From Gammaproteobacteria bacterium (GTDB lineage: Bacteria > Pseudomonadota > Gammaproteobacteria > SZUA-140), in contig WFVD01000026.1 in assembly GCA_015491865.1 (NCBI GenBank), positions 1-64,000 of the forward strand: DNA of 64,000 nucleotides. Direction: 5' to 3'. Below the pieces are notes generated by a model, which was not told where the DNA came from, did no database searches, and saw only the letters and a list, made by a program, of their open reading frames with translations. The first letter of the stretch is position 1. Each line of letters starts with the position of its first letter. The position numbers and the translations under genes were made by a program. This document shows, piece by piece, positions 24,442-34,638 of the stretch.

Positions 24442-25368
24442 TTACAATGTGCTGCGTGCCGCCAGTTCCCGTGCCAGTGTTTCGATATGCTGGCTATTCT
24501 CCAGGCGGCGCTGCCAGTGTGCTGGTATCGCATCGACACCGAGGTAAGCGCCAGCCATCGCTCCTACCATTGCCCCCATTGTGCCGCGGTCACCACCGTG
24601 TGACACTGCGCATAAAACACATTCAACAAAGGCGTGCGGGTGGGTTAGAAAGCAGAACAGCGCAAAGGCCATCGACTCATTAACGGCCGACTGCGTGCCG
24701 AGCTCGCTGGCCGCTTCTGCGACGGTTGCGTGACTTGCAACCAGCTTCAGGACTAGCTGTAATTTCTCTTTGAGGCGGGTGGTCTCGGCAAACTCAACCA
24801 GGCGCGTACCGTAGACCTGTGGGGCAAATGGGCGCTGGCTATTGAGGTGCAGTGACATCGCGACCGCCTTGGCGAGTACCGCGGCACCGTCGATGCCAAC
24901 CGGGTGGGCGTGGGTGATCTCAGCCGTTTTTTTGGCCATCTCATAGAGGTCAGGTGAGCGGTGGAGGTAGAGGCCCAGTGGCGCAACACGCATCGCGGCC
25001 CCATTACCAAATGAGCCACTGCCATCACAAAGGCGCAGCGCGGCAGCGGTGTAATCGATCGCCTCATTTTCTACAATGGCAAATACCCCGGAGGTGACCA
25101 CTCCATAGTTTCGCCACGGCTCTTCTTTGTGGTACTGGCGAAATTTATCACCCAGCAGCTGCTGGTCGATAGTGCCCTGACTGATGAGCTGTTCTGCGGT
25201 GGCTAGCGACATCACCGTGTCGTCGGTATAGCAGAGCTCACCATCACCGTTTATCGATTCGAGCAGATCGTCTCTGTTATTGATCTCAAGTGCGCGTTCG
25301 CCGATGGCGTCGCCCAGTGCGCTGCCGATCATGGTGCCCATAAAACGTGAGTGTAAATCAATCGCCAT
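24442..25368 (-). CDS. ADP-ribosylglycohydrolase-family protein with altered metal motif
   Basis: 308 residues of the DraG/ARH fold. GSALGDAIGE lies near residue 15, the first metal motif YTDDTVMSLA at 47-56, and GNGAAMRVAPLGL near 122. The second metal motif reads GGDRGTMGAMVGA at 258-270. In most ARH enzymes this is GGDxDT, with both aspartates binding metal; here the second Asp is Gly262 (codon GGC, one base from GAC). The family removes ADP-ribose from proteins or hydrolyses related bonds. The substrate is unknown, and activity could be altered or lost. It stands alone and is divergent from the hydrolase gene. Confidence 0.88.
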   Translation of the reverse strand: MAIDLHSRFMGTMIGSALGDAIGERALEINNRDDLLESINGDGELCYTDDTVMSLATAEQLISQGTIDQQLLGDKFRQYHKEEPWRNYGVVTSGVFAIVENEAIDYTAAALRLCDGSGSFGNGAAMRVAPLGLYLHRSPDLYEMAKKTAEITHAHPVGIDGAAVLAKAVAMSLHLNSQRPFAPQVYGTRLVEFAETTRLKEKLQLVLKLVASHATVAEAASELGTQSAVNESMAFALFCFLTHPHAFVECVLCAVSHGGDRGTMGAMVGAMAGAYLGVDAIPAHWQRRLENSQHIETLARELAARSTL

Positions 25369-25501
25369 CTATAAAACCCGGTATCTCTAAAGTGGTCATA
25401 AAGCAACATTATACCTGTTTGTGTGGTGTGCGGGTTGTTTCACTGTAAAGTGACAATATATGATGTCGACAGGAACTGGTTATTGATTAAGGAAGAGGCC
25501 G

Positions 25502-26326
25502 TTGACTATTTTTATCTGGATCATCGCTACCCTGGTGGTGCTTTATCTGCTGCTTATTGTGAAGCTCTATCTGCTGCAGGCGCGCCATATCTACTCTCCG
25601 ACGGACGAGATTGTCACCACACCCGACAAGCATGGGATGAGATTTGAGGCGGTGGACTTTGAGAGCAGTGATGGGCTGATGCTCCATGGCTGGTATGTGC
25701 CATGTGCTGTTGATGCTGAAGGCCAGGCGCGTGTCGTGCTCTTTTTTCACGGTAACACCGGGAATATCTCCGATTGCATCGATAGCTTGAAGATGTTTCA
25801 TCAACTGGGGCTGTCGACCTTTATCTTCGATTATCGCGGCTACGGTCGTAGCCAGGGAAAGCCCTCCGAGCAGGGGACTTATGACGATGCCGAGGCGGCG
25901 TGGAACTACCTGTTACGTGATCGCGGCACCAAGCCAGAAGAGATCATCGTGCTGGGCCGTTCACTGGGTGCTGCTATCGCGTCGGCGCAGGCGGCGCGTC
26001 ACATGCCGGGGGCGCTGGTGATTGAGTCAACTTTCACCTCTGCTCCGGAGCTGGCGGCCGAGATGTTCCGTATCTTTCCTGCGCGCCTGATGAGCCGTTA
26101 TCAATATAATGTGCGGGAAAATGTGACTAATATTCACTGCCCGATATTAGTTGTGCATAGCCGTGATGATGAAGTGATCCCATTTCATCACGGTCTGCAG
26201 CTCTATGAAGCAGCCAACGAACCGAAGCACTTTCTGGAGATCAGTGGGGAGCATGCGCAAGGGTGTTTCACCAGCGGCCCGGTTTATATTGATGGCCTTA
26301 AGCGCTTTTTGAATAGCGTTTATTAA
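25502..26326 (+). CDS. Membrane-anchored alpha/beta hydrolase (BEM46/YfhR type)
   Basis: 274 residues from TTG 25502, which has AAGGAAGAGG just upstream. An N-terminal membrane helix (about 3-22) is followed by an alpha/beta hydrolase. The oxyanion stretch is FFHGNTGNI, nucleophile Ser154 in GRSLGA, acid Asp223 in SRDDEVIP and His251 in SGEHAQG. The substrate is unknown. Its stop codon overlaps the mgtC-like stop on the other strand. Confidence 0.88.
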   Translation: MTIFIWIIATLVVLYLLLIVKLYLLQARHIYSPTDEIVTTPDKHGMRFEAVDFESSDGLMLHGWYVPCAVDAEGQARVVLFFHGNTGNISDCIDSLKMFHQLGLSTFIFDYRGYGRSQGKPSEQGTYDDAEAAWNYLLRDRGTKPEEIIVLGRSLGAAIASAQAARHMPGALVIESTFTSAPELAAEMFRIFPARLMSRYQYNVRENVTNIHCPILVVHSRDDEVIPFHHGLQLYEAANEPKHFLEISGEHAQGCFTSGPVYIDGLKRFLNSVY

Positions 26327-27015
26327 TCTCCGGTGGGTACAAGCGTAAATTCCAGCACATGATCGATATTGGTCAGGGCTTCTGAGAGCTTTCTGAAATT
26401 CTCTGTGTCGATAGCATCGATGGTCATCTGATACTGAAATATTTTCCCTTCACAATCGAGCTGATAACTCAGTTTTGTACTGTTAATGTGATGTTCGCTG
26501 ATCAATGCACATAGCTCATCTTCACTCATGATTTCATGGCGAGGGAAGCGAACAATCAGCTGGCCGTAATGTACCGATGGGATGGTGCCTTCAACCCAGC
26601 GAAAGAGCGACAGCACGCCGAGGGTGAGCAGTGTGGCGAGCATGGCTGCGTAGTAGAATCCCATCCCGATGACGACACCGATCGATGCAGTGATCCAGAT
26701 GGAGGCGGCAGTGGTGAGGCCGCGAACGGAGAGGCGTTCCTTAAAGATAACACCCGCACCGAGAAAGCCGATGCCGGTCATAATGCCCTGCGCCATTCGG
26801 GTTGGGTCGACCCGGATGGTTTCGAGTGGCGCATGGCGCACCAGGTCCCATTGAAAGACACCGAGAACCATCAGTAGCGCGGATGAGACGCAGACCAGCG
26901 TGTGGGTGCGGAAACCAGCGGGACGGCCGTGGTGAGAGCGTTCAAGGCCGATCAGGCCGCCAGCGATGGCGGCAAGTAGTAGTCTTGTGGTGATGACCAG
27001 GTATTCGTTTTCCAT
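26323..27015 (-). CDS. MgtC/SapB family membrane protein
   Basis: 230 residues. Four to five N-terminal membrane helices contain the family motif GGLIGLERSHHGRPAGFRTH and the pattern MTGIGFLGAGVIFKE. A soluble ACT-like C-terminal domain (about 150-230) follows. MgtC-type proteins inhibit the F-ATPase or affect magnesium/acid tolerance in pathogens; plain SapB-like members such as this have no settled role. It is transcribed toward the hydrolase gene. Confidence 0.9.
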   Translation of the reverse strand: MENEYLVITTRLLLAAIAGGLIGLERSHHGRPAGFRTHTLVCVSSALLMVLGVFQWDLVRHAPLETIRVDPTRMAQGIMTGIGFLGAGVIFKERLSVRGLTTAASIWITASIGVVIGMGFYYAAMLATLLTLGVLSLFRWVEGTIPSVHYGQLIVRFPRHEIMSEDELCALISEHHINSTKLSYQLDCEGKIFQYQMTIDAIDTENFRKLSEALTNIDHVLEFTLVPTGD

Positions 27016-27082
27016 CTATCGCTCAGTGTTGCGTAAATCCGTTGCACTCTAATTCATGTTAACGGCCGCTTGCGCCCATTTG

Positions 27083-28258
27083 CTAAACTCGTTTTTCGGA
27101 ACTGAACAGATCAAGAATCTCATTTTTTGAATTCATTGCATCTTTATAGCCCAGGGCGATCAGTTCACGGCAAAAGGCCTTTTCGAAGAGCAGATAGCTG
27201 ACCAGCGTTGAGCCGTGGTTACCGTTGGCGCCGACACCGCGTAGCAGAAAACGTAAAGAGCGCGGCAGCAGATGTGAATAGCGTGCGGCGATCTCATCGA
27301 TGTCACGACTGGGTGAAATGCACAGCACTTCGACGGGGCGTAGCGTTACCCCTCCGCGCACCAGTTTGCGTGTCGGGATCAGGCTGATGGTTTTGTTGAT
27401 ACGCTCGACTCGTTCCAGGTCTGAGTCGAGTCCATCGAGAAAGATGCTGTTCATCACATGGCCAAGAATGTCCGCCATTGGTGGGTAGCTGGTGATCTGC
27501 TTACGCTCGGGCGTGGTGGGTTTCGATTCCTGTACCCCGACAACCAGTATTCGGTCGGCTCCCAGATGCAGCGCAGAACTGAGCGGAGCGGTCTGGCGCA
27601 TCGAACCGTCACCAAAAAACTCACGGTTGATCTTGATGGCAGAAAATAGCAGTGGAATGGCCGATGAGGCCATCAGGTGTGAGAGGTTAAGGGTGGTCGG
27701 GCAGCCGATGCGGCGTTCGCGAGCCCACGGCTCGATCGATTCGGCGCCTTGATAAAAGGTGACAGAGTGGCCCGAGTGGTAGCCTGAGGCGGTGATGCCC
27801 AGGGCATGCAGGTGGCCGTCATCAATCACCTGCTGAATCTTGCTGTAATCAAAATACTGATTTAATAGCCCAACGAGAGGTGTACGGTCGAGCAGCGAAT
27901 GTGGATTGTATCTCCCCAGTCCCCCCAGCATCATCGCGGTTAGCCAGTGACTACCGGTTTTAAAGATACCGGTAGTATCGGTGCGAAAGACCTGTTCCGC
28001 CTCGAAGTTTTTCCATACATGGCTCAGCCGCATCACCCCTTTGCGAAAGTGGTCGGCGTGGATCGCCAGCGCGGTCGCATTGATGGAACCGGCAGAGGTG
28101 CCGGTGATGACAGAGAAAGGGCTGGTTGTGCCATACTCTTTGGGCAGTACTCGCGCCACCGCCTTGAGGACCCCCACCTGATAGGCGCCACGTGCGCCGC
28201 CGCCAGGCAATACCAGTCCGACACGTGATTCAGGGCTGTTTTTTTGTAACCACTTCAT
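27083..28258 (-). CDS. Patatin-like phospholipase
   Basis: 391 residues. Oxyanion motif GGGARGAYQVGVLKA at 20-34, nucleophile elbow GTSAGS with Ser55, and the catalytic Asp in FFGDGSMRQTAPLS. The C-terminal part resembles the DUF3336-free RssA-type group. It probably hydrolyses membrane phospholipids or acyl esters. No signal peptide is seen, so it is cytoplasmic or peripheral. Confidence 0.9.
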   Translation of the reverse strand: MKWLQKNSPESRVGLVLPGGGARGAYQVGVLKAVARVLPKEYGTTSPFSVITGTSAGSINATALAIHADHFRKGVMRLSHVWKNFEAEQVFRTDTTGIFKTGSHWLTAMMLGGLGRYNPHSLLDRTPLVGLLNQYFDYSKIQQVIDDGHLHALGITASGYHSGHSVTFYQGAESIEPWARERRIGCPTTLNLSHLMASSAIPLLFSAIKINREFFGDGSMRQTAPLSSALHLGADRILVVGVQESKPTTPERKQITSYPPMADILGHVMNSIFLDGLDSDLERVERINKTISLIPTRKLVRGGVTLRPVEVLCISPSRDIDEIAARYSHLLPRSLRFLLRGVGANGNHGSTLVSYLLFEKAFCRELIALGYKDAMNSKNEILDLFSSEKRV

Positions 28259-28406
28259 CGATCAGTTGGTCTTCTATCCATCTTTTGGTTAATTTGTCCG
28301 GGGCGAATATTCTATTTTGATCAAAAAGTTATTCGAATAATCCTGATAAATGCAAGATAACACCACGACGCCAAAGGCGCAAAAGTAAGACGGTGAAAGG
28401 GTGTTG

Positions 28407-29885
28407 CTATCTGTTCGTCGATGGAATGCCGAGCGAATCCCACATCGCATCAACACGCCGTTTAATTTCACCATCCATCGTGATCGGTTCACCCCATTCG
28501 CGTGTGGTCTCCCCCGGCCACTTGTTGGTGGCATCGAGCCCCATCTTGGAGCCAAGCCCGGATACCGGTGAGGCAAAATCGAGATAGTCGATCGGTGTGT
28601 TTTCAATCATCGTGGTATCTCGCGCCGGATCCATGCGGGTGGTGATCGCCCAGATCACATCTTCCCACTCTCGGATGTTAACGTCATCATCGGTCACAAT
28701 CACAAATTTGGTATACATAAACTGGCGCAGGAAGGACCAGATGCCGAACATCACCCGCTTGGCATGTCCGGGATACTGCTTCTTAATACTGATAATCGCA
28801 AGCCGGTATGAGCACCCCTCCGGTGGCAGATAAAAGTCGACGATCTCCGGAAACTGCTTTTGCAGGATCGGGACAAAGACCTCGTTGAGCGCCACACCGA
28901 GCACTGCCGGTTCATCAGGGGGACGGCCGGTGTAGGTGCTGTGGTAGATCGGGTCGGTTCGATGGGTGATGCGCTCAACGGTAAAAACAGGGAAGGTATC
29001 GACCTCATTATAGTAGCCGGTGTGGTCGCCAAACGGCCCTTCCGGCGCCTCGTCACCCGCTTCGAGATAGCCCTCCAGCACATATTCGGCACTGGCGGGA
29101 ACCTGCAACTCGCTGCCGATACAGCGTGCAACCTCTGTTTTGGAGCCGCGCAGCAGTCCGGCGAAGGCAAACTCAGAGAGGGTGTCGGGTACCGGGGTGA
29201 CGGCAGCAAGAATCGTGGCCGGATCTGCCCCGAGCGCCACTGCCACCGGAAAACGTTCGCCGGGATGCTTTTGCTGCCAGTCGCGAAAATCGAGTGCGCC
29301 GCCGCGATGCGACAGCCAGCGCATGATCACCCTGTTTTTGCCGATCACCTGCTGACGGTAGATGCCGATGTTCTGGCGCGCTTTCTCTGGCCCTTTAGTG
29401 ACAACAAGGGCCCAGGTGATCAGCGGGCCAGCATCGCCCGGCCAGCAGGTCTGTACCGGGATCTTTGAGAGATCGACCTCATCACCCTCGATCACATGCT
29501 GCTGGCACGCGGCATTTTTAACAAACTTTGGCGCCATGTTGATCACCTGTTTGTAGATTGGCAGTTTCTCCCAGGCATCCATCACCCCTTTGGGTGGCTC
29601 CGGCTCTTTAAGCGCTGAGAGCAGTTTGCCGACATCGCGTAGCGCCTCAACCGAGCTCTGCCCCATCCCCATTGCGACCCGCTTCGGGGTGCCGAAGAGG
29701 TTACCCAGCACCGGCACATCGTAACCTCTGGGGTTTTCGAACAGCAGTGCGGGGCCGCCTGCGCGCAGGGTTCGGTCGCAGATCTCGGTCATTTCAAGAT
29801 TGGGATCGACCTCTGCAGCGATGCGAATCAGTTCACCCTCTTTTTCGAGGCGCGCGATAAAATCACGTAAATCTTTATATTTCAT
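28407..29885 (-). CDS. ubiD: 3-octaprenyl-4-hydroxybenzoate carboxy-lyase UbiD
   Basis: 492 residues, full length. It begins [19 protein letters not shown] and contains the conserved prFMN/active-site region with [14 protein letters not shown] (catalytic Glu-Arg-Glu family) and [17 protein letters not shown]. It decarboxylates the prenylated 4-hydroxybenzoate ring during ubiquinone synthesis and needs prenylated FMN from UbiX, which is not in the window. It is 14 bases downstream of the exonuclease III gene, so the two may share a transcript. Confidence 0.96.
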   Translation of the reverse strand: MKYKDLRDFIARLEKEGELIRIAAEVDPNLEMTEICDRTLRAGGPALLFENPRGYDVPVLGNLFGTPKRVAMGMGQSSVEALRDVGKLLSALKEPEPPKGVMDAWEKLPIYKQVINMAPKFVKNAACQQHVIEGDEVDLSKIPVQTCWPGDAGPLITWALVVTKGPEKARQNIGIYRQQVIGKNRVIMRWLSHRGGALDFRDWQQKHPGERFPVAVALGADPATILAAVTPVPDTLSEFAFAGLLRGSKTEVARCIGSELQVPASAEYVLEGYLEAGDEAPEGPFGDHTGYYNEVDTFPVFTVERITHRTDPIYHSTYTGRPPDEPAVLGVALNEVFVPILQKQFPEIVDFYLPPEGCSYRLAIISIKKQYPGHAKRVMFGIWSFLRQFMYTKFVIVTDDDVNIREWEDVIWAITTRMDPARDTTMIENTPIDYLDFASPVSGLGSKMGLDATNKWPGETTREWGEPITMDGEIKRRVDAMWDSLGIPSTNR

Positions 29886-29899
29886 AATGGCTGTTTTAC

Positions 29900-30676
29900 T
29901 CAGTCTGCAAATTCGGCCACCACCGGGGCGTGGTCCGAGGGTCGCTCCAGGCTGCGTGGTGAGGTATCAATATGACACGATACGGCATGTTTGCACAGCA
30001 CATCGCTGGCCAGGATCAGATCGATACGCAGTCCGAGATTGCGTCGAAATGCAGCAGCACGATAATCCCACCAGCTAAAACAGCCTTCGGGTTGATCAAA
30101 GAGTCGAAAGCAGTCCTGCAGGCCGCAGGCGGTGATCTGTTGTAGCGCCGCACGCTCCTGCTCGCTACATAAAATTTTGTCATGCCACTTTGTCGGGTCG
30201 CACACATCACGCTCATCCGGTGCGATATTGAAATCACCAACCACCAGCAGGCGCGGGTGTTGTTGCAGTTGTGAGGCGATGTATTGTCGAACATGGTTAA
30301 TCCACTCGAGTTTGTAGTGGAACTTGTCACTGCCGAGGCGCTGTCCATTGGGTACATAGAGGTTGATGAGACGCAATCCATTATAGGTGGCTGCCAGTAT
30401 GCGACGCTGCGGATCATCCAGCCCGGGAATGTCGGTGATGATCTCATCTGCATCAAAATGGCGCGAGATGATCGCCATCCCGTTATAGCTTTTCTGCCCG
30501 CTGTAGATCACTTTATAGCCCGCCACTTCCAGCGCATCTGCCGGAAAATCGCTGTCCTGCACCTTGGTTTCCTGTAGTGCGACGATCTCCGGTTGTTCAT
30601 TTGCCAGCCAGTCGAGCAGCTGTGGCATGCGTACCCGCAGTGAATTGACATTCCAGGTGGCGATCTTTTTATTCAT
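29900..30676 (-). CDS. xthA: Exodeoxyribonuclease III
   Basis: 258 residues of the exonuclease III/AP endonuclease family. Motifs in order: [18 protein letters not shown] (metal Glu), [16 protein letters not shown] (Asp-Asn pair) and the closing PSDHAPVV catalytic His. It repairs abasic sites and trims 3' ends. It is followed closely by ubiD. Confidence 0.95.
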   Translation of the reverse strand: MNKKIATWNVNSLRVRMPQLLDWLANEQPEIVALQETKVQDSDFPADALEVAGYKVIYSGQKSYNGMAIISRHFDADEIITDIPGLDDPQRRILAATYNGLRLINLYVPNGQRLGSDKFHYKLEWINHVRQYIASQLQQHPRLLVVGDFNIAPDERDVCDPTKWHDKILCSEQERAALQQITACGLQDCFRLFDQPEGCFSWWDYRAAAFRRNLGLRIDLILASDVLCKHAVSCHIDTSPRSLERPSDHAPVVAEFAD

Positions 30677-30823
30677 GGCGGTGGCAGTGTCACTTACAAC
30701 GATTGTTTGATGGATTCACAATGGTTTCTGTGTTTGTATTTTAGAAAAGGATGACCCCGCCGATAGGAAAAGTGCATACCAATGATACAAAACGTTTTAA
30801 AACTAAAAATATAGCAATGATTG

Positions 30824-30835
30824 TGTTATATAACA
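30824..30835. promoter_or_regulatory. 12-bp palindrome in the beta-oxidation operon promoter
   Basis: TGTTATATAACA is a perfect palindrome 36 bases before the acyl-CoA dehydrogenase start. A second perfect palindrome, AAAACGTTTT, lies about 30 bases further upstream (around 30788-30797). The region is AT-rich and contains TATAAC-type -10 candidates. It is a plausible operator for a TetR-type fatty-acid regulator (PsrA-like), but neither site matches FadR. Confidence 0.4.
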
Positions 30836-30870
30836 AAACTGTATAACGCTAGCTCAGAAGGGACGAGAAC

Positions 30871-33297
30871 ATGGAGATGCTTACCTGGTTTGCAGGATTT
30901 GCTGTTGTAGTCGGAACTGCCGCGTATCAACGTCTGCCCCTGGCACTATCCACACTACTGCTGGTCGTTTTTCTAATCTGCTGGAGTCTCTTCTTTGAGC
31001 CGAGCGCCGCATCGTTCTATCTCGCATGGGGCACCTTTCTTCTGTTTGCGATACCACTTAACCTGCCGCCACTGCGTAGACGGTTCTTTAGTAACTATAT
31101 ACTCAGGGCTTTTCGTAAAGCGTTACCGGCGATGTCGCAAACAGAACGTGAAGCGCTGGAGGCTGGCTCCGTCTGGTGGGATGGCGAGCTCTTTAGTGGC
31201 CGTCCAAACTGGCAACGGCTGCTCTCATTCCCTGCTCCGCGTCTGACCGCCGAAGAGCGCGCCTTTCTGGATGGCCCGGTGGACGACCTGTGTCGTATGG
31301 TCAATGACTGGCAGGTGACCGAGGAGTTACATGATCTTCCGCCAGAGGTCTGGCAGTTCATTAAAGATAAAGGTTTCTTCGGCATGATCATTCCGAAGAA
31401 ATATGGCGGTCTTGAATTTTCAGCGCTGGCCCATTCAGCGGTGGTGATGAAGATCTCCAGTCGCAGCACCACGGCAGCGGTGACGGTAATGGTGCCCAAC
31501 TCACTTGGCCCTGCTGAGCTGTTGCTGCACTACGGTACCGAAGCGCAGAAAGATCACTACCTGCCGCGTCTCGCACGTGGTGAAGAGGTGCCCTGTTTCG
31601 CCTTGACTGGCCCGGATGCCGGCAGCGACGCCAGCAGCATGCCCGATCTCGGTGTGGTTGAGAAGGGGGTGTTCGAAGGTGAAGAGATTGTCGGCATTCG
31701 CCTTAACTGGGCCAAGCGCTACATCACTCTCGGGCCGGTGGCAACGGTACTGGGGCTTGCCTTTAAGTTAAAGGACCCCGATCAACTGCTGGGGGTTAAA
31801 GAAGATTTAGGGATTACACTGGCACTGATTCCAACGGATACCCCGGGTGTGTCGATCGGCACACGCCATGCGCCGCTCAACATCATGTTTCAGAACGGCC
31901 CCAACTGGGGAAAAGATGTCTTTATCCCGATCTCATGGGTGATCGGTGATAAAAGTGGCGTGGGTAACGGCTGGCGGATGTTGATGGAAAGCCTCGCCGC
32001 GGGACGCTCTATTTCACTGCCTGCGCTGAGTACCGGTGGGGGTAAGCTGGCGAGCCGTGCAACGGGCGGGTATGCGCGCATTCGCAAGCAGTTTAAAACG
32101 CCGATCGGCAAGTTCGAAGGGGTTGAAGAGGCGCTCACCCGAATCGCCGGTAACACTTATATGATGGATGCCGCACGAACCATCACTGCCAGTGCGGTTG
32201 ATCTGGGGGAGAAGCCGTCGGTCGCCTCGGCGATTGTTAAATATAATCTCACCGAACGGATGCGCTCGGTGATCAACGACGCGATGGATGTGCAGGGTGG
32301 AACAGGTATCTGCATGGGGCCACGCAATCTGATCGGGCGCGTCTATCAGGCGATCCCGATTAGTATTACGGTTGAAGGGGCCAACATTTTAACCCGTACG
32401 TTGATCACCTTTGGGCAGGGAGCGGTGCGCTGTCACCCCTATGTTCTGAAAGAGATGCAGGCGGTTGGCGATAGCGACACCAGACGTGGTGCGATTGACT
32501 TTGATCGCGCCTTTATTGGCCACATCGGTTTTACACTTAGCAATATTACACGCGCGTTTTATCTTGGCATCACCGGCGCTCGCTTTGTACGCGTGCCAGG
32601 GGACAGGCGCGCGAAAAAATATTACCGCCAGCTAACACGGATGAGTTCAGCCTTTGCGCTGGTCTCTGATATCGCTATGCTGGTACTGGGCGGTGAACTG
32701 AAACGAAAGGAGAAGTTATCGGGCCGACTTGCTGATGTATTAAGCCATCTCTATCTCGGCTCTGCCGCATTGAAACGTTTTGAAGACCAGCAATGCCCCG
32801 CAGAAGACTGGCCGCTGCTGGAGTGGTCCTGTCAGGAGTCGTTGTACATCATTCAGAAGCGGTTGCATGAGCTGCTGGCCAACTTCCCAGACCGTGCGGT
32901 AGCGCGCTGTTTGCGCATGCTTATATTTCCACTGGGTAAGCCCTATGCCGGGCCTGATGACCGTCTGGGTCACAAAGTGGCCGGTCTTATTCTGGAACCT
33001 TCAGAAGCGCGTGATCGCCTGACCCGTGGTGTCTTTACCACTGACGACACCAGTGAGCCGATGGGGCGTATTGAAGATGGGCTGGTCAAAGTGATTCTGG
33101 CAGAGCCGGTAGAGAAAAAGATTCAGCAGGCGCAGCGCAAGGGTGAACTACCTGGCGGCGTGGGTGAAGCGGTTCTTCAGGCGGCGATTCAGCAGGGGGT
33201 GATCGATGAAAAAGAGGCGGTGCTGGTACGCAATGCGGTTTCTGCAAGAAGTGAAGTGATCAAGGTGGATGACTTCCCTCAGGATTACTGGCAATAG
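30871..33297 (+). CDS. fadE: Membrane-associated acyl-CoA dehydrogenase (FadE type)
   Basis: 808 residues, the long FadE form. The N-terminus holds two membrane helices (about 3-55), and a second stretch PPLRRRFFSNYILRAFRKALP leads into the acyl-CoA dehydrogenase fold. Family landmarks: GFFGMIIPKKYGGLEFSALAH, FALTGPDAGSDASSMPD, GRSISLPALSTG and NDAMDVQGGTGICMGPRN. A C-terminal extension typical of FadE (about 600-808) is present. It introduces the first double bond of beta-oxidation. It is the first gene of a five-gene fatty-acid operon. Confidence 0.94.
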   Translation: MEMLTWFAGFAVVVGTAAYQRLPLALSTLLLVVFLICWSLFFEPSAASFYLAWGTFLLFAIPLNLPPLRRRFFSNYILRAFRKALPAMSQTEREALEAGSVWWDGELFSGRPNWQRLLSFPAPRLTAEERAFLDGPVDDLCRMVNDWQVTEELHDLPPEVWQFIKDKGFFGMIIPKKYGGLEFSALAHSAVVMKISSRSTTAAVTVMVPNSLGPAELLLHYGTEAQKDHYLPRLARGEEVPCFALTGPDAGSDASSMPDLGVVEKGVFEGEEIVGIRLNWAKRYITLGPVATVLGLAFKLKDPDQLLGVKEDLGITLALIPTDTPGVSIGTRHAPLNIMFQNGPNWGKDVFIPISWVIGDKSGVGNGWRMLMESLAAGRSISLPALSTGGGKLASRATGGYARIRKQFKTPIGKFEGVEEALTRIAGNTYMMDAARTITASAVDLGEKPSVASAIVKYNLTERMRSVINDAMDVQGGTGICMGPRNLIGRVYQAIPISITVEGANILTRTLITFGQGAVRCHPYVLKEMQAVGDSDTRRGAIDFDRAFIGHIGFTLSNITRAFYLGITGARFVRVPGDRRAKKYYRQLTRMSSAFALVSDIAMLVLGGELKRKEKLSGRLADVLSHLYLGSAALKRFEDQQCPAEDWPLLEWSCQESLYIIQKRLHELLANFPDRAVARCLRMLIFPLGKPYAGPDDRLGHKVAGLILEPSEARDRLTRGVFTTDDTSEPMGRIEDGLVKVILAEPVEKKIQQAQRKGELPGGVGEAVLQAAIQQGVIDEKEAVLVRNAVSARSEVIKVDDFPQDYWQ

Positions 33298-33324
33298 CAC
33301 GACTGGAAAATAGAGGACCTATAA

Positions 33325-34638
33325 ATGGCGACACGTAAGAAGAAAAAGGCGGGTGGTGCTGTATATATTGTTGATGGCAGCCGCACTCCATTTTTAAAAG
33401 TGACGGGTACCCCTGGCCCTTTTCTCGCATCGGACCTGGCCGTTGCCGCATCACGACCGCTACTGGCGCGCCAGCCCTTTGAGATATCTGCACTGGACGA
33501 GGTGATCGTAGGCTGTGTGATGCCAACACCAGACGAGGTTAATATTGCCCGCATCATCGCACTGCGCCTCGGTTGTGATCAACATCTACCGGCCTGGACA
33601 GTGCAACGCAACTGCGCCTCTGGTCTACAGGCACTCGATTGCGCCTATCAGAACATCAAAGATGGCCGTTCTGATCTGGTGCTGGCTGGTGGTGCCGAAT
33701 CGATGAGCCACGCCCCTGTGCTGTTAAACGATAAAATGGTCGGCTGGCTCGGCGAATGGACTGGCGCGAAAAAGCTGGCTCAAAAAATAAAGACATTAGG
33801 CAAGCTGCGCGGTGTCCATCTGAAGCCGATTATTGGGCTGCTGCGCGGCCTGAGTGACCCTGTGATTGGGTTGTCGATGGGGCAGACGGCGGAGAATCTT
33901 GCATACCGTTTTGGCATTAGCCGTGAAGCGATGGATGCCTTTGCGGTCGATAGCCATAAGCGCCTGGCGGCCGCGCAGGAAGGGGGTTATTTTAATGATG
34001 AGATTGAGGCTCTCTATGACAGCCGCGGTAAAAGTTATCAGCAGGATAACGGGGTGCGCGCCGATAGCTCGGTTGAAAAACTTGCCAAGTTACGTCCGGT
34101 CTTTGATCGTAAGTTTGGCAAAGTGACCGCCGGTAACAGCGCACAGATCACAGATGGTGCGGCGATGTTATTGCTGGCCAGTGAATATGCCGTTGAGAAA
34201 TATGGCCTGAAGGTGATGGGGCGCATCATCGATAGCGAATGGGCCGGGCTGGATCCTGCACAGATGGGGCTTGGCCCTGCACATGCAATGGCGCCGATTC
34301 TGAAGCGGCAGAAGATGGCGGTCAGCGATATCGATTACTGGGAAATCAACGAAGCCTTCGCTACCCAGGTGCTCGCCTGCGTAGAGGCGTGGCAGGATGC
34401 AGAGTACTGCAAAAATGAGCTGGGGCTAAAAGAGCCGCCAGGCAAGATCGACCACACCCGGCTCAATATTGATGGGGGTGGTGTTAGTCTTGGTCATCCG
34501 GTCGGTGCCAGCGGTGCCCGCATTGTGCTGCACTTATTGAATATACTGGAACGTAACGACGCACAGCACGGCATGGCCAGTCTCTGTATTGGTGGCGGCC
34601 AGGGTGGTGCGATGTTAGTGACAAGAGAAAAGGGATAG
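33325..34638 (+). CDS. fadI: Acetyl-CoA C-acyltransferase (thiolase, FadI/FadA type)
   Basis: 437 residues. Nucleophile Cys97 in QRNCASGLQALD; NEAFATQVLACVEAW; His in SLGHPVGASGARI; and the closing catalytic Cys in CIGGGQGGAM. It cleaves 3-ketoacyl-CoA with CoA. The order acyltransferase then hydratase/dehydrogenase, and the 437-residue length, match the FadI-FadJ pair better than FadB-FadA. It lies 27 bases after fadE and ends on the base before the next start. Confidence 0.94.
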   Translation: MATRKKKKAGGAVYIVDGSRTPFLKVTGTPGPFLASDLAVAASRPLLARQPFEISALDEVIVGCVMPTPDEVNIARIIALRLGCDQHLPAWTVQRNCASGLQALDCAYQNIKDGRSDLVLAGGAESMSHAPVLLNDKMVGWLGEWTGAKKLAQKIKTLGKLRGVHLKPIIGLLRGLSDPVIGLSMGQTAENLAYRFGISREAMDAFAVDSHKRLAAAQEGGYFNDEIEALYDSRGKSYQQDNGVRADSSVEKLAKLRPVFDRKFGKVTAGNSAQITDGAAMLLLASEYAVEKYGLKVMGRIIDSEWAGLDPAQMGLGPAHAMAPILKRQKMAVSDIDYWEINEAFATQVLACVEAWQDAEYCKNELGLKEPPGKIDHTRLNIDGGGVSLGHPVGASGARIVLHLLNILERNDAQHGMASLCIGGGQGGAMLVTREKG

